This document shows positions 49,222 through 55,492 of a stretch of DNA of 64,000 bases, one piece after another. The translations under genes and the position numbers were made by a program. The notes under the pieces were generated by a model. That model did no database searches, was not told the DNA's origin, and saw nothing but the letters and a program-made list of their open reading frames with translations. Numbering within the stretch: the first letter of the stretch is position 1; each line of letters begins with the position of its first letter. Source of the DNA: Paenibacillus harenae DSM 16969 (GTDB lineage Bacteria; Bacillota; Bacilli; Paenibacillales; Paenibacillaceae); assembly GCF_000422465.1 (NCBI RefSeq), contig NZ_KE383842.1, positions 1,385,845 to 1,449,844 on the forward strand. The letters are read 5' to 3'.

Positions 49222-49425
49222 ATGAAAAAAATATGTTCTTTACTGCTCACGTTTACAATTCTTTCATCGGCATTTGCAATTCCTGTATTTGCCGAAAACA
49301 ACCGTTTGAATAACTACAGGACAACAGCTGCTACAGATGGTAATGATATGGACTGGGGCTGGCTTGGCTTGCTCGGTTTAGCAGGATTATTCGGATTGAG
49401 AAACCGTGATCGTGAACGCACTTAA
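49222..49425 (+). CDS. Secreted WGxxGxxG-motif protein
   Basis: A 67-residue protein. It has a signal peptide (KKICSLLLTFTILSSAFAIPVFA) and ends in the short segment DWGWLGLLGLAGLFGLRNRDRER, which fits the WGxxGxxG anchor pattern of small exported proteins of Firmicutes. Its function is not known. AAGGAG lies about 10 bases before the ATG. It is followed by an ATCCCGCTCA/TGAGTGGGAT hairpin (49447-49467) that may end its mRNA. Confidence 0.85.
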   Translation: MKKICSLLLTFTILSSAFAIPVFAENNRLNNYRTTAATDGNDMDWGWLGLLGLAGLFGLRNRDRERT

Positions 49426-49502
49426 ATACCGTTTGGTTCGTATCAAATCCCGCTCATTTGAGTGGGATCTACATAAACAGTCTCAATGAGGTGGTATAAA
49501 TC

Positions 49503-49589
49503 ATGAAATGTGCACATTGTGAAAATTTTAAAAAATTAAAAGGAATAAGACATATCTGCTACATATGTGCCATCATCAAAAAGCGCTAA
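49503..49589 (+). CDS. 28-residue CxxC...CxxC peptide
   Basis: MKCAHCENFKKLKGIRHICY continues to IKKR (28 residues). Two Cys pairs (CAHC, CYIC) and many Lys/Arg suggest a minimal zinc knuckle. The ATG has a clear GAGGTGG site eight bases upstream. It lies 77 bases after the WGxxGxxG gene and is followed by a GGTCCCG/CGGGACC hairpin (49610-49633). I do not recognise the peptide. Confidence 0.55.
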   Translation: MKCAHCENFKKLKGIRHICYICAIIKKR

Positions 49590-49674
49590 ACTGATCATAG
49601 TAATAAGTGGTCCCGCACTGAAATCCGGGACCTAACCTGCCAATTACAATTACATTTGACTTAGGAGCCAACAA

Positions 49675-49896
49675 ATGAATACTATTCCAAAATTACTTTT
49701 GATATCTGGAGTCTCATTAATTGTTATCGGATTGATTTGGGCTGGATTAGGAAAATTTATTAACCTAGGACGCCTTCCAGGGGATATAGTAGTTGAAAAA
49801 GGTAATGTTAAATTCTATTTCCCAATTGTCACATGCATAATCATAAGCGTTGTTTTATCTTTGATAGCTTACATTGCAAGATGGTTGTTCAAGTGA
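49675..49896 (+). CDS. DUF2905 family membrane protein
   Basis: A 73-residue protein with two membrane segments (LLLISGVSLIVIGLIWAGLG; IVTCIIISVVLSLIAYIARWLF) around the conserved loop NLGRLPGDIVVEKGNVKFYFP, the mark of DUF2905. Role unknown. TTAGGAG precedes the ATG. It is the third of the small plus-strand genes in this AT-rich island. Confidence 0.92.
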   Translation: MNTIPKLLLISGVSLIVIGLIWAGLGKFINLGRLPGDIVVEKGNVKFYFPIVTCIIISVVLSLIAYIARWLFK

Positions 49897-50098
49897 ATTT
49901 TCCTTTTCTCTTATTTTCTCCCCAACGATCGCTTCCGCAGCGCCGCCTTCATTCGTCCAAGCTTTTCAACGCTTCGTATCGATTACACTGCTTCCAAGTC
50001 TATCCCCTCCTGTCATGCATACCGTTTATTCATAGAGTTACTTCAAATCGGTCTTCCAGATAAATCATGCTCCGCCTAAATCTTGCCGTTAATCACAC

Positions 50099-50127
50099 TT
50101 GTACAATCAAATCTAGTAATCTATGAA
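50099..50127 (+). promoter_or_regulatory. Candidate sigmaA promoter for the 24-residue peptide
   Basis: TTGTAC (50099-50104), 17 bases, TATGAA (50122-50127), about 38 bases before the peptide start. The 200 bases to its left, back to the DUF2905 gene, hold no other feature. Confidence 0.6.
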
Positions 50128-50164
50128 TATATTAGATTATCTCCTGGTAGAGGAGGTGATACAG

Positions 50165-50239
50165 ATGAGTAAAAAGAAATTGGTTGTTATTATTGTTTTA
50201 GTTGTTGTAATCAAGAAAGGTCGGAAATCTAACCGTTAA
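50165..50239 (+). CDS. 24-residue membrane peptide
   Basis: MSKKKLVVIIVLVVVIKKGR with a basic tail SNR. A single hydrophobic stretch of 10-11 residues is flanked by Lys/Arg. The ribosome site GAGGAGGTGATACAG is one of the best in the window, and a promoter lies upstream. The coding end overlaps a two-part inverted repeat (50239-50287). It resembles in shape small membrane peptides, including type I toxins, but no family is recognised. Confidence 0.6.
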   Translation: MSKKKLVVIIVLVVVIKKGRKSNR

Positions 50240-50287
50240 TTTCGCGGAGCGTCAGATCGTATAGGCGCTCCTACATACTTGCGAAAT
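50239..50287. repeat. Interrupted inverted repeat after the 24-residue peptide
   Basis: Outer arms ATTTCGC (50239-50245) and GCGAAAT (50281-50287), inner arms GGAGCG (50246-50251) and CGCTCC (50266-50271). There is no T run after it, so it is not a standard terminator. Confidence 0.65.
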
Positions 50288-50351
50288 CGAATCGAGTTGG
50301 CAAATCGATAACCAGTATTTATAGTGATACTTACTTTTTCGGAAACTGTCT

Positions 50352-50654
50352 TTAATCCATGCACTCAAAAGAGCTCACCTTCGGCTCCTGCCTATATCCC
50401 CAGCGAAGTTCACTGAACAAATCTCGTTTCTGCTTCTTGCTCAGTACGTGTAGCAGCATGATGACAATCTCATCTTGTAACCGGTTGTAATGCTTTGCCA
50501 GTTCAGGGACCGTGTATCCTTCACCCATAGTCCAACCGCTTTGATCAGATGCCGTTTATCCCATGCGTATGATCCCCAATGGTTCACAAAAAAATGGATC
50601 GACTTCCATCGCCGTCACCAGCTGTAGCAGATCCGTCTTCACGATCTCAGGCAT
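50352..50654 (-). pseudogene. Frameshifted remnant of a small helix-turn-helix-like protein
   Basis: Read on the minus strand from an ATG at 50652-50654: MPEIVKTDLLQLVTAMEVDP, then a frameshift at an A/T run of seven (50588-50594) to VNHWGSYAWDKRHLIKAVGL, and a second shift near 50510 to GYTVPELAKHYNRLQDEIVI and on to LFSELRWGYRQE. Each piece is coherent and none has an intact frame. The GYTVPELAKHYNRLQDE part could be a HTH. I do not recognise the family. Confidence 0.55.
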
Positions 50655-50669
50655 ACGTCTGTGTCCTGG

Positions 50670-50807
50670 ATGATTTATAAGCAGGTCCATTCTGAAGCTA
50701 TAGCGACGCGTGTTGGCCATTCAAATATTAAGATGCTCGAGATTTATGGGCATATATTTGAATCAGTAGATCAAGCTGCTGCTTCAGTTTTTGACGATAT
50801 AAGATGA
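50670..50807 (+). pseudogene. C-terminal remnant of a tyrosine recombinase (integrase)
   Basis: Forty-five codons: IYKQVHSEAIATRVGHSNIK, then MLEIYGHIFESVDQAA and ASVFDDIR. The VGHSNIK...YGHIF order matches the last catalytic box of phage-type integrases (His and the nucleophile Tyr). The Arg-containing first box and everything before it is missing. No ribosome site was seen at its ATG, so it is a fragment. Confidence 0.8.
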
Positions 50808-51126
50808 TACTCTTATTCTTGCCTGTTATGTTGAATCTGAGTAGTATAGTTGATTTGTAAATGTTATTCGAGATATGCGAGTATGTACCATGTTTAAGAA
50901 AATGTCTTAAACCAATTATACTAGTATCAGAATTGTTTTTTGGCCCTATAGTGACACCTACAAGCGGGGAATCTGGTTCTGCAATAGGTATAGGTAAATA
51001 TGGAACTAACGTTACGCCAGGAAGATTTTTTACATTCTTTTCAAAGATCCCCGCGCAACCGGTACAAGTAAATCCTTGCACGCGGTAGATTTGTTTTTCG
51101 CCGTTTTCCGCCTCATGTTGCTGCAT
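50728..51126 (-). pseudogene. cadA: Truncated CadA-type P-ATPase N-terminus joined to a foreign tail
   Basis: The first about 38 residues (QIYRVQGFTCTGCAGIFEKN, then VKNLPGV) are a typical heavy-metal-associated domain with the CxxC of CadA. After this the similarity stops and an unrelated sequence follows (EPDSPLVGVTIGPKNNSDTS, then IIGLRHFLKHGTYSHISNN) that looks like the end of a DUF2971-type protein, then antisense of the integrase remnant. No transporter domain remains. It overlaps cadC by 14 bases, the expected place for cadA. The join is near 51010. Confidence 0.75.
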
Positions 51127-51481
51127 GTGCCATCAACTCCTTGTCATGGGTGGAAGCTATTTGAATGAATTGGCGGACCTGGTCGTCTTCCAAAGAATAA
51201 AATGCCAGTTTGCCTTCCTTGCGGTATTTGGCCAAACCAAGCTGTTTTAACGTTCGCAGATGATGCGAAGCCGTTGCCAACGACGAGCCGATGATATTGG
51301 CCACGTCGCAAACGCATAATTCATCTTCCTCGCACAAAGCGAAGGCGATTTTCATGCGGGTTTCATCGGCCAGGACTTTAAACATCTTGGCCATACCCTG
51401 AATATTTTGTTGCTGCAAGGCATCTTGTACCTTGCGCACTTTTGACTCGTCATAGCAATAAATTTCGCAGCTGTCTTTCAT
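51113..51481 (-). CDS. cadC: CadC-type ArsR/SmtB metal-responsive repressor
   Basis: A 122-residue protein close to CadC: KDSCEIYCYDESKVRKVQ, LADETRMKIAFALCEEDELC, VCDVANIIGSSLATASHHLR. The Cys in the N-terminal CEIYC and the ELCVCD pair are the cadmium/lead site ligands of the family. The ATG at 51479-51481 follows GAGGGGGTG. Its normal target, cadA, is broken directly downstream, so it regulates at most itself here. Two CadC-type inverted repeats lie upstream. Confidence 0.92.
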   Translation of the reverse strand: MKDSCEIYCYDESKVRKVQDALQQQNIQGMAKMFKVLADETRMKIAFALCEEDELCVCDVANIIGSSLATASHHLRTLKQLGLAKYRKEGKLAFYSLEDDQVRQFIQIASTHDKELMAHAAT

Positions 51482-51494
51482 GCCGCACCCCCTC

Positions 51495-51514
51495 AATCAA
51501 ATTATCGTTTGATT
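51495..51514 (-). promoter_or_regulatory. CadC-type operator 1
   Basis: AATCAAATTATCGTTTGATT, 7-base perfect arms around six bases; it overlaps the leader just before the cadC ribosome site. It resembles the known CadC box TCAAATAAATATTTGA. Confidence 0.75.
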
Positions 51515-51546
51515 ATTATGAACGTACCCTATCACCATTTATTCAG

Positions 51547-51562
51547 TCAAACAATAATTTGA
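51547..51562 (-). promoter_or_regulatory. CadC-type operator 2
   Basis: TCAAACAATAATTTGA, 16 bases with 5-base arms, the same length as the known CadC box. It lies near the expected promoter of cadC. Confidence 0.75.
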
Positions 51563-51645
51563 TTGTTGTAATTCCGGAAAACATGAGGAACCGAATGAGT
51601 ATATTCTAATCTACCTTAATGTTTTCTAATTGGCATTATGCATGC

Positions 51646-51852
51646 TTATTGGGTACCATACGTGTATAACCTTTGTTTTTGCTCCTCTAAAGCGGCTTGG
51701 ATAACCGTTCTAGAGGAGCTTTTTTCATTAAGCTGCATTATTTTTTGCACAAAATGCATAGCTGATCTACGGTCAATTATTGGCCGTTTTTTATTAGCAA
51801 CGTGATGCATCGACAGGTTTCTCAAATGCATACATTCCTTATTTTCTGACAA
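51646..51852 (-). CDS. Small hypothetical protein, doubtful
   Basis: A 68-codon frame from a TTG behind a poor AGGA site (alternative ATG further in). The C-terminal part (RTVIQAALEEQKQRLYTYGT) looks like a plausible amphipathic helix. It is crossed by a perfect hairpin (51681-51719) followed on the plus strand by a T run. Either the hairpin is a terminator and the frame is chance, or the frame is real. Confidence 0.25.
   Translation of the reverse strand: MSENKECMHLRNLSMHHVANKKRPIIDRRSAMHFVQKIMQLNEKSSSRTVIQAALEEQKQRLYTYGTQ
51679..51727 (+). terminator. Terminator-like hairpin
   Basis: Arms GCTCCTCTA (51681-51689) and TAGAGGAGC (51711-51719), perfect 9 bp, then TTTTTT on the plus strand. 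No plus-strand gene is visible upstream within 1.3 kb except remnants. Confidence 0.65.
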
Positions 51853-51875
51853 TGATATCCTGTGAGGTGATAGCG

Positions 51876-52022
51876 TTGGATAAAGATCAGGAAGAGCCTA
51901 CTGTTGCTCCAGGAATGAATACGCACGATGAAATTGAAGAAAAAGCGACGGAGAAAGAAATTCAAGAGGGTGACTCCACTTCAGTTACGCGTCTCTTTCT
52001 TGACCGTACGCCGGAGGACTAA
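51876..52022 (+). CDS. 48-residue acidic hypothetical protein
   Basis: Starts at TTG (51876-51878) behind TGAGGTGATAGCG. It reads MDKDQEEPTVAPGMNTHDEI through a Glu/Lys-rich middle to VTRLFLDRTPED. No membrane segment or Cys. I do not recognise the family. It lies 66 bases before the DUF3231 gene and may share its promoter. Confidence 0.55.
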   Translation: MDKDQEEPTVAPGMNTHDEIEEKATEKEIQEGDSTSVTRLFLDRTPED

Positions 52023-52088
52023 GCGCCCTCCTTTCCCCCTGGGGAATTCTTGGTATTTGTGCAGGAATAACTTCATAAAACGAAAGAA

Positions 52089-52646
52089 GTGAATCATTTG
52101 ACAAGTGTTTTTGAAGCAGTTAAAGATGTAATGAAAACATTCATCGATAATGAACCGAAACCACCGTTACACGTAGGAGAAGTGATGACTTGTTGGACCT
52201 ATCTGACCATGCTCGAAGAAGAGATAGCGAACGTGAAGATCGGCCTAAATACAACTACTGACAGCGAATTGCTTAACGCGCTTAACGGGTCGATGGAATT
52301 GGCAGAAGCGCAAGCCAAAGAGCTCCGGGATTTTATGTTATCGGAAGGCGTTCCTCTTCCTCCTGTTTCCGAAATGAAACCAAAATCTGTACCCGATACC
52401 GTGCCCATGGGTGTAAAGCTTACTGATGATGAGATTGCCAATGCGCTTTCAATTAAACTTGTCGCAAATTACATGATGTGCGCAAATGGCGCAGTACAAT
52501 CCGTGCGTAATGACGTCGGCATGATGTTCGTAAAATTTCAAGCGGAGAAACTAAAGTTTGGCGCTTCGTTAAAAACTTTAATGCGTGACCGTGGCTGGAT
52601 TAAAATACCGCCTTACTATGTCCCTAACGGTTTACCGACTCAATAG
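52089..52646 (+). CDS. DUF3231 family protein
   Basis: A 185-residue helical protein: EPKPPLHVGEVMTCWTYLTM, AEAQAKELRDFMLSEGVPLP and LVANYMMCANGAVQSVRNDV are typical DUF3231 (a ferritin-like/CotF-like four-helix family, often sporulation related in Bacilli; function unknown). The GTG at 52089 is the far start; a TTG four codons in (52098) is equally possible as GAAGTGA precedes it. A short hairpin with a T run follows. Confidence 0.85.
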   Translation: MNHLTSVFEAVKDVMKTFIDNEPKPPLHVGEVMTCWTYLTMLEEEIANVKIGLNTTTDSELLNALNGSMELAEAQAKELRDFMLSEGVPLPPVSEMKPKSVPDTVPMGVKLTDDEIANALSIKLVANYMMCANGAVQSVRNDVGMMFVKFQAEKLKFGASLKTLMRDRGWIKIPPYYVPNGLPTQ

Positions 52647-52993
52647 CATTTCAGTGACAAAGGCTGCATGTACAAGGCAGTCTTTTTTTTGTGCTTCGAA
52701 TTCTGACTACCTTCGTATTGCTCTTGTATGACATACAGTGACTATTACTGTAAGATTATATGGTATCGCTAGAATTGGCAGTTTGACAGGCGGCTTCGCA
52801 ACTAAAAGTCGCAATTAGAACCAGAGGAGTAAGCAAAGAGTCTTACATCTTTCAACAAAACTGAGGCTCGCATGCAGCCTATAGATCTATATAAGTTGAA
52901 CAATTGATTTACATCAGCTGTTATCGCTGCGAGAGCAAATCATTCTTACGATCGCTGTTCCAGCCGCACCATAAAACAAAAGCGAAGAACTCA
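52647..52993. other. Gene-free stretch after the DUF3231 gene
   Basis: It holds only the hairpin AAGGCTGC/GCAGTCTT with TTTTTTTT (52659-52690), which likely ends the DUF3231 transcript, and otherwise AT-rich sequence in which nothing was recognised. Confidence 0.6.
52659..52690 (+). terminator. Terminator after the DUF3231 gene
   Basis: Short stem AAGGCTGC/GCAGTCTT with one mismatch, followed by eight T. Confidence 0.7.
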
Positions 52994-53233
52994 TTAGGAG
53001 CTCTCCACTTTCATAATATCGAGAAAAGGAATCTTCGTTAGTTCGTCCATATACATGATATGCACCGTTTTTGTACGGGAATCCATATGGACGATCTTCC
53101 CTCTTGGATTCGTCTCCCAATTCCATACCGTAAACAATAATTCCGTTTCCTCCTGCTGCGCTTCCGCCAATCGTTCGCCAAGCTCCTCCAATTGAAACTC
53201 ATCCCGTGTCGGACGTTTCGGTCCTTTTGCCAA
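52994..53233 (-). CDS. YolD-like family protein
   Basis: A 79-residue protein: PKRPTRDEFQLEELGERLAE, then a beta-rich YolD-like part (NPRGKIVHMDSRTKTVHIMY, IPFLDIMKVE). YolD proteins are encoded next to Y-family polymerases (UvrX/YqjW) in SOS operons of Bacilli and mobile elements; no polymerase is here. The TTG at 53231-53233 has AGGAG six bases upstream. Confidence 0.8.
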   Translation of the reverse strand: MAKGPKRPTRDEFQLEELGERLAEAQQEETELLFTVWNWETNPRGKIVHMDSRTKTVHIMYMDELTKIPFLDIMKVESS

Positions 53234-53277
53234 CCCTTTCTCCTCCAACCTGATCTAAAATAGCTGAAACTTACAAA

Positions 53278-53317
53278 AAGGCGGCATCCCACGCACTTCA
53301 TGTTTCCTTTGCCGCCT
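53278..53317 (-). terminator. Terminator-like hairpin upstream of the YolD gene
   Basis: Arms GGCGGCA (53280-53286) and TGCCGCC (53310-53316); on the minus strand followed by TTTTT. A CCGCTC/GAGCGG hairpin lies just to its right. It would end the WYL-like/winged-helix transcript, at least in part. Confidence 0.65.
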
Positions 53318-53396
53318 ATTGCCCGCTCTTGCGAGCGGTATTATTCAGCATGCCGTTTCATTGGCCTGATGTCAATACTCCGTAAACAAATCTGTC

Positions 53397-53606
53397 TTAC
53401 GGCCTATTGGTCATGACACGAAATGAGTTTTCCTTCCGGTCCCACAAGACGAAACCTTCCTTGACCAGCTGGTTGACAGCCTCCTTCACTTGCTCCTCTT
53501 TCCGCTGCGAACGCTGACTGATATAAGAAATATCAATCCTGCACGGTTCATTGCGATAGGTATTCCATAGTACGGTCAGCACCTTGCGCGTTGTATCATC
53601 CAGCAT
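53397..53606 (-). CDS. Small winged-helix-like protein
   Basis: A 69-residue protein (MLDDTTRKVLTVLWNTYRNE, ISQRSQRKEEQVKEAVNQLV, EGFVLWDRKENSFRVM). Helix-helix-helix followed by a beta hairpin is the winged-helix order. The ATG overlaps the upstream WYL-like gene by 11 bases with GGTG close by. It is probably a DNA-binding protein of the SOS-box cassette. Confidence 0.6.
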   Translation of the reverse strand: MLDDTTRKVLTVLWNTYRNEPCRIDISYISQRSQRKEEQVKEAVNQLVKEGFVLWDRKENSFRVMTNRP

Positions 53607-53793
53607 GCCGATTCACCAACTCCGCGTCGATGATCTGCTCTATATTAAAAATACGCGGCGCGTGGGCCGTATAACAATAAGCCTTTACCTTCCCATTGCT
53701 GACGGACCGAATCTGGATTGTACGAAAGGATATATTGCATTTGCGGTCAATGTAAATGATTTGAACGGTGCTACCAATGAAGGATTCAATCAT
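53596..53793 (-). CDS. Small WYL-like domain protein
   Basis: A 65-residue protein: QIIYIDRKCNISFRTIQIRS, VKAYCYTAHAPRIFNIEQII. The pattern (YIDRK...RTIQI...AYCYTAHAPRIF) is like the WYL domain core of regulators, without an attached HTH; the next gene has one. The ATG at 53791-53793 has GGGGTG six bases upstream. Two LexA-type boxes lie directly before it. Confidence 0.6.
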   Translation of the reverse strand: MIESFIGSTVQIIYIDRKCNISFRTIQIRSVSNGKVKAYCYTAHAPRIFNIEQIIDAELVNRHAG

Positions 53794-53805
53794 GATCATC
53801 ACCCC

Positions 53806-53827
53806 GATAAGAACGTTTGTTCTTATC
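53806..53827 (-). promoter_or_regulatory. SOS (LexA) box 1
   Basis: GATAAGAAC-GTTT-GTTCTTATC, a perfect 22-base inverted repeat whose core AGAACGTTTGTTCT fits the Gram-positive LexA box CGAACRNRYGTTYC at most positions. It lies 13 bases upstream of the WYL-like start, overlapping the likely -10 region. Confidence 0.7.
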
Positions 53828-53833
53828 ATATGC

Positions 53834-53847
53834 CAAACACATGTTCT
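53834..53847 (-). promoter_or_regulatory. SOS (LexA) box 2
   Basis: On the minus strand AGAACATGTGTTTG: GAAC-ATGT-GTTT matches CGAACRNRYGTTYC at every inner position. It is the upstream neighbour of box 1; a TATGAT lies between the boxes (minus strand, about 53826-53831). Confidence 0.65.
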
Positions 53848-53972
53848 TCATCCATGTTAATTTCATCCATCCGGCAAAATAGGCTTTGGTTTCCCTCTAT
53901 CCGCGGCAAGCTCCGCCATTTTTGTTCTTGTCCGGATCGAAGCGCTTCCGATAGGCATCCCAACCAATGGAA

Positions 53973-55115
53973 TCAATCCGTCTTCCGTTGCTTGATATAG
54001 AGACGCATCACCTGCCCGACCTGCGCTTTCGCCCATAACGCTGCGCTGCCCATTGCTTGCTCCAAGGAGCATGGGCCCGGCACGATGGAGAAGGCCGCCG
54101 TTAATCCAATCTCATCCTGCCGCTCCGCCGCAAGCTCCATGCTTCCGCATAATGCGATGACCGGGATATTGTATTTCCCCGCCCTCCGGCATACGCCGGC
54201 GATGACTTTACCGGACAAGGTTTGTCCGTCCAGCCTGCCCTCTCCGGTCAGGATCAAGTCGGCATTACGGATATGGGCTTCGAAATCAACCGCCTCCATA
54301 ATCAAATCAATGCCTGAACTGCTCTCCGCCTTCAGAACGGCCATTAACGCCGCTCCCGTCCCGCCGGCGGCACCGCTGCCGGGAAGCCGGCGCACATCTA
54401 TGCCGGTTAACTGCTGCAGCACTCCGCCGTAATGATATAAAGCCTTATCCAGAAGCCGTACCGAATCGGCTGTCGCCCCCTTCTGCGGACCAAATACGGC
54501 CGAGGCGCCGAAAGGGCCGCATAACGGATTCGTTACGTCGCTTGCGATCCGGAAGCTCGACTCCCGCACGGCGGGCTCCAGCCCGGACAGGTCGACGGCG
54601 GACAGCGCCGCCAGCCCCGCTCCTCCTTCCGGTATAAGCTCTCCTTCGGCATCGAAGAAATTGACGCCAAGCGCCTTCAGCATGCCGGCACCGCCGTCAT
54701 TCGTTGCGCTGCCGCCCAGTCCAATGACAAAATGGCGGTATCCGGCATGCAAGGCATGGCGAATGAGCTCCCCCGTCCCATAGCTGGAGGTCACGAGCGG
54801 GTTGCGCTCTTCCAACTGCAGCAGGGTTAGTCCGGAAGCCTGCGCCATCTCGACGATCACCGTTTGCCCATCGCCCAACACCCCGTACGAGGCCTTCACC
54901 GGTCTGCCCAGCGGGTCCTTCACCGTAACCTCGCAGGATCTTCCTTTTGCCGCATAGAGGAGCGTTTCGAGCGTCCCTTCTCCTCCGTCCGCCATCGGCA
55001 GCTCCACGACTTCCGCAGACGGATCAGCCGCCTGTATGCCGGCCCGGACCGCTGCGCATAATTCCTGCGCCGAGATCGATCCCTTGAAGGAATCAGGCGC
55101 AACTACGACTTTCAT
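53973..55115 (-). CDS. garK: Glycerate 2-kinase (GarK/GlxK family)
   Basis: A 380-residue type I glycerate kinase: MKVVVAPDSFKGSISAQELC, ADGGEGTLETLLYAAKG, GLGGSATNDGGAGMLKALGV, LTGEGRLDGQTLSGKVIAGV. It phosphorylates glycerate to 2-phosphoglycerate. The ATG overlaps the TGA of a 17-codon ORF upstream. No other glycerate or glyoxylate gene is near. Confidence 0.96.
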   Translation of the reverse strand: MKVVVAPDSFKGSISAQELCAAVRAGIQAADPSAEVVELPMADGGEGTLETLLYAAKGRSCEVTVKDPLGRPVKASYGVLGDGQTVIVEMAQASGLTLLQLEERNPLVTSSYGTGELIRHALHAGYRHFVIGLGGSATNDGGAGMLKALGVNFFDAEGELIPEGGAGLAALSAVDLSGLEPAVRESSFRIASDVTNPLCGPFGASAVFGPQKGATADSVRLLDKALYHYGGVLQQLTGIDVRRLPGSGAAGGTGAALMAVLKAESSSGIDLIMEAVDFEAHIRNADLILTGEGRLDGQTLSGKVIAGVCRRAGKYNIPVIALCGSMELAAERQDEIGLTAAFSIVPGPCSLEQAMGSAALWAKAQVGQVMRLYIKQRKTD

Positions 55116-55165
55116 AACATCCTGCCTTCCGTCGCTTCTTCTTTAACCGCTTTGTTTTCAGCCAT
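55112..55165 (-). CDS. 17-residue upstream ORF overlapping the garK start
   Basis: MAENKAVKEEATEGRML, ATG at 55163-55165 behind AAAAAGGAGACGGAAA, a better site than garK has. Its stop overlaps the garK ATG as ATGA. It probably couples garK translation to its own. Confidence 0.5.
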   Translation of the reverse strand: MAENKAVKEEATEGRML

Positions 55166-55235
55166 TTTCCGTCTCCTTTTTACTTTTCGTTTTTTTTGAA
55201 GGCCCCACGGCGGTTCATCTGCTGAAAAACCGTTG

Positions 55236-55379
55236 TTATTCCGCCGCATCACCTTCCTCAATCTTCGATGAAATCATTGCGCCTCGCTTCCTTGCTCGCG
55301 TCTCAATATCCGGATGCTTGCGCATAAAGCGCTTAATAGGTTCCTTCTGGTCTTTCCCTGGTTTTGGAAGCCGATACAC
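55236..55379 (-). CDS. Small basic hypothetical protein next to ku
   Basis: Forty-seven codons from a GTG at 55377-55379: VYRLPKPGKDQKEPIKRFMR, then KHPDIETRARKRG and a Glu-rich end. The start is unsure: no ribosome site sits before the GTG, though AAAAGGATGGTG lies nine bases before an ATT four codons earlier... The basic composition and coherent frame suggest it is real. No family recognised. Confidence 0.4.
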   Translation of the reverse strand: MYRLPKPGKDQKEPIKRFMRKHPDIETRARKRGAMISSKIEEGDAAE

Positions 55380-55492
55380 GAACTGAATCTAATTTACACC
55401 ATCCTTTTCCGGCTTTCAATTCAAAAAATGTATAAAAGTTCCTCAGTTCAGCGCATCCTATTGGAATAATCCGTCAATAAGGAGTTTACGCC

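Noticed and set aside
52914..53126. 70-codon minus-strand frame overlapping the YolD gene
   Set aside because: It overlaps YolD in another frame with no start signal; the YolD frame has the family pattern.
53863..54072. 69-codon minus-strand frame over the garK end
   Set aside because: It runs out of frame through the conserved C-terminus of garK; it is a shadow.
55429..55460. SigmaG promoter before ku
   Set aside because: Spacing of 19 bases and a mismatch in each hexamer make it too weak to list as a feature.
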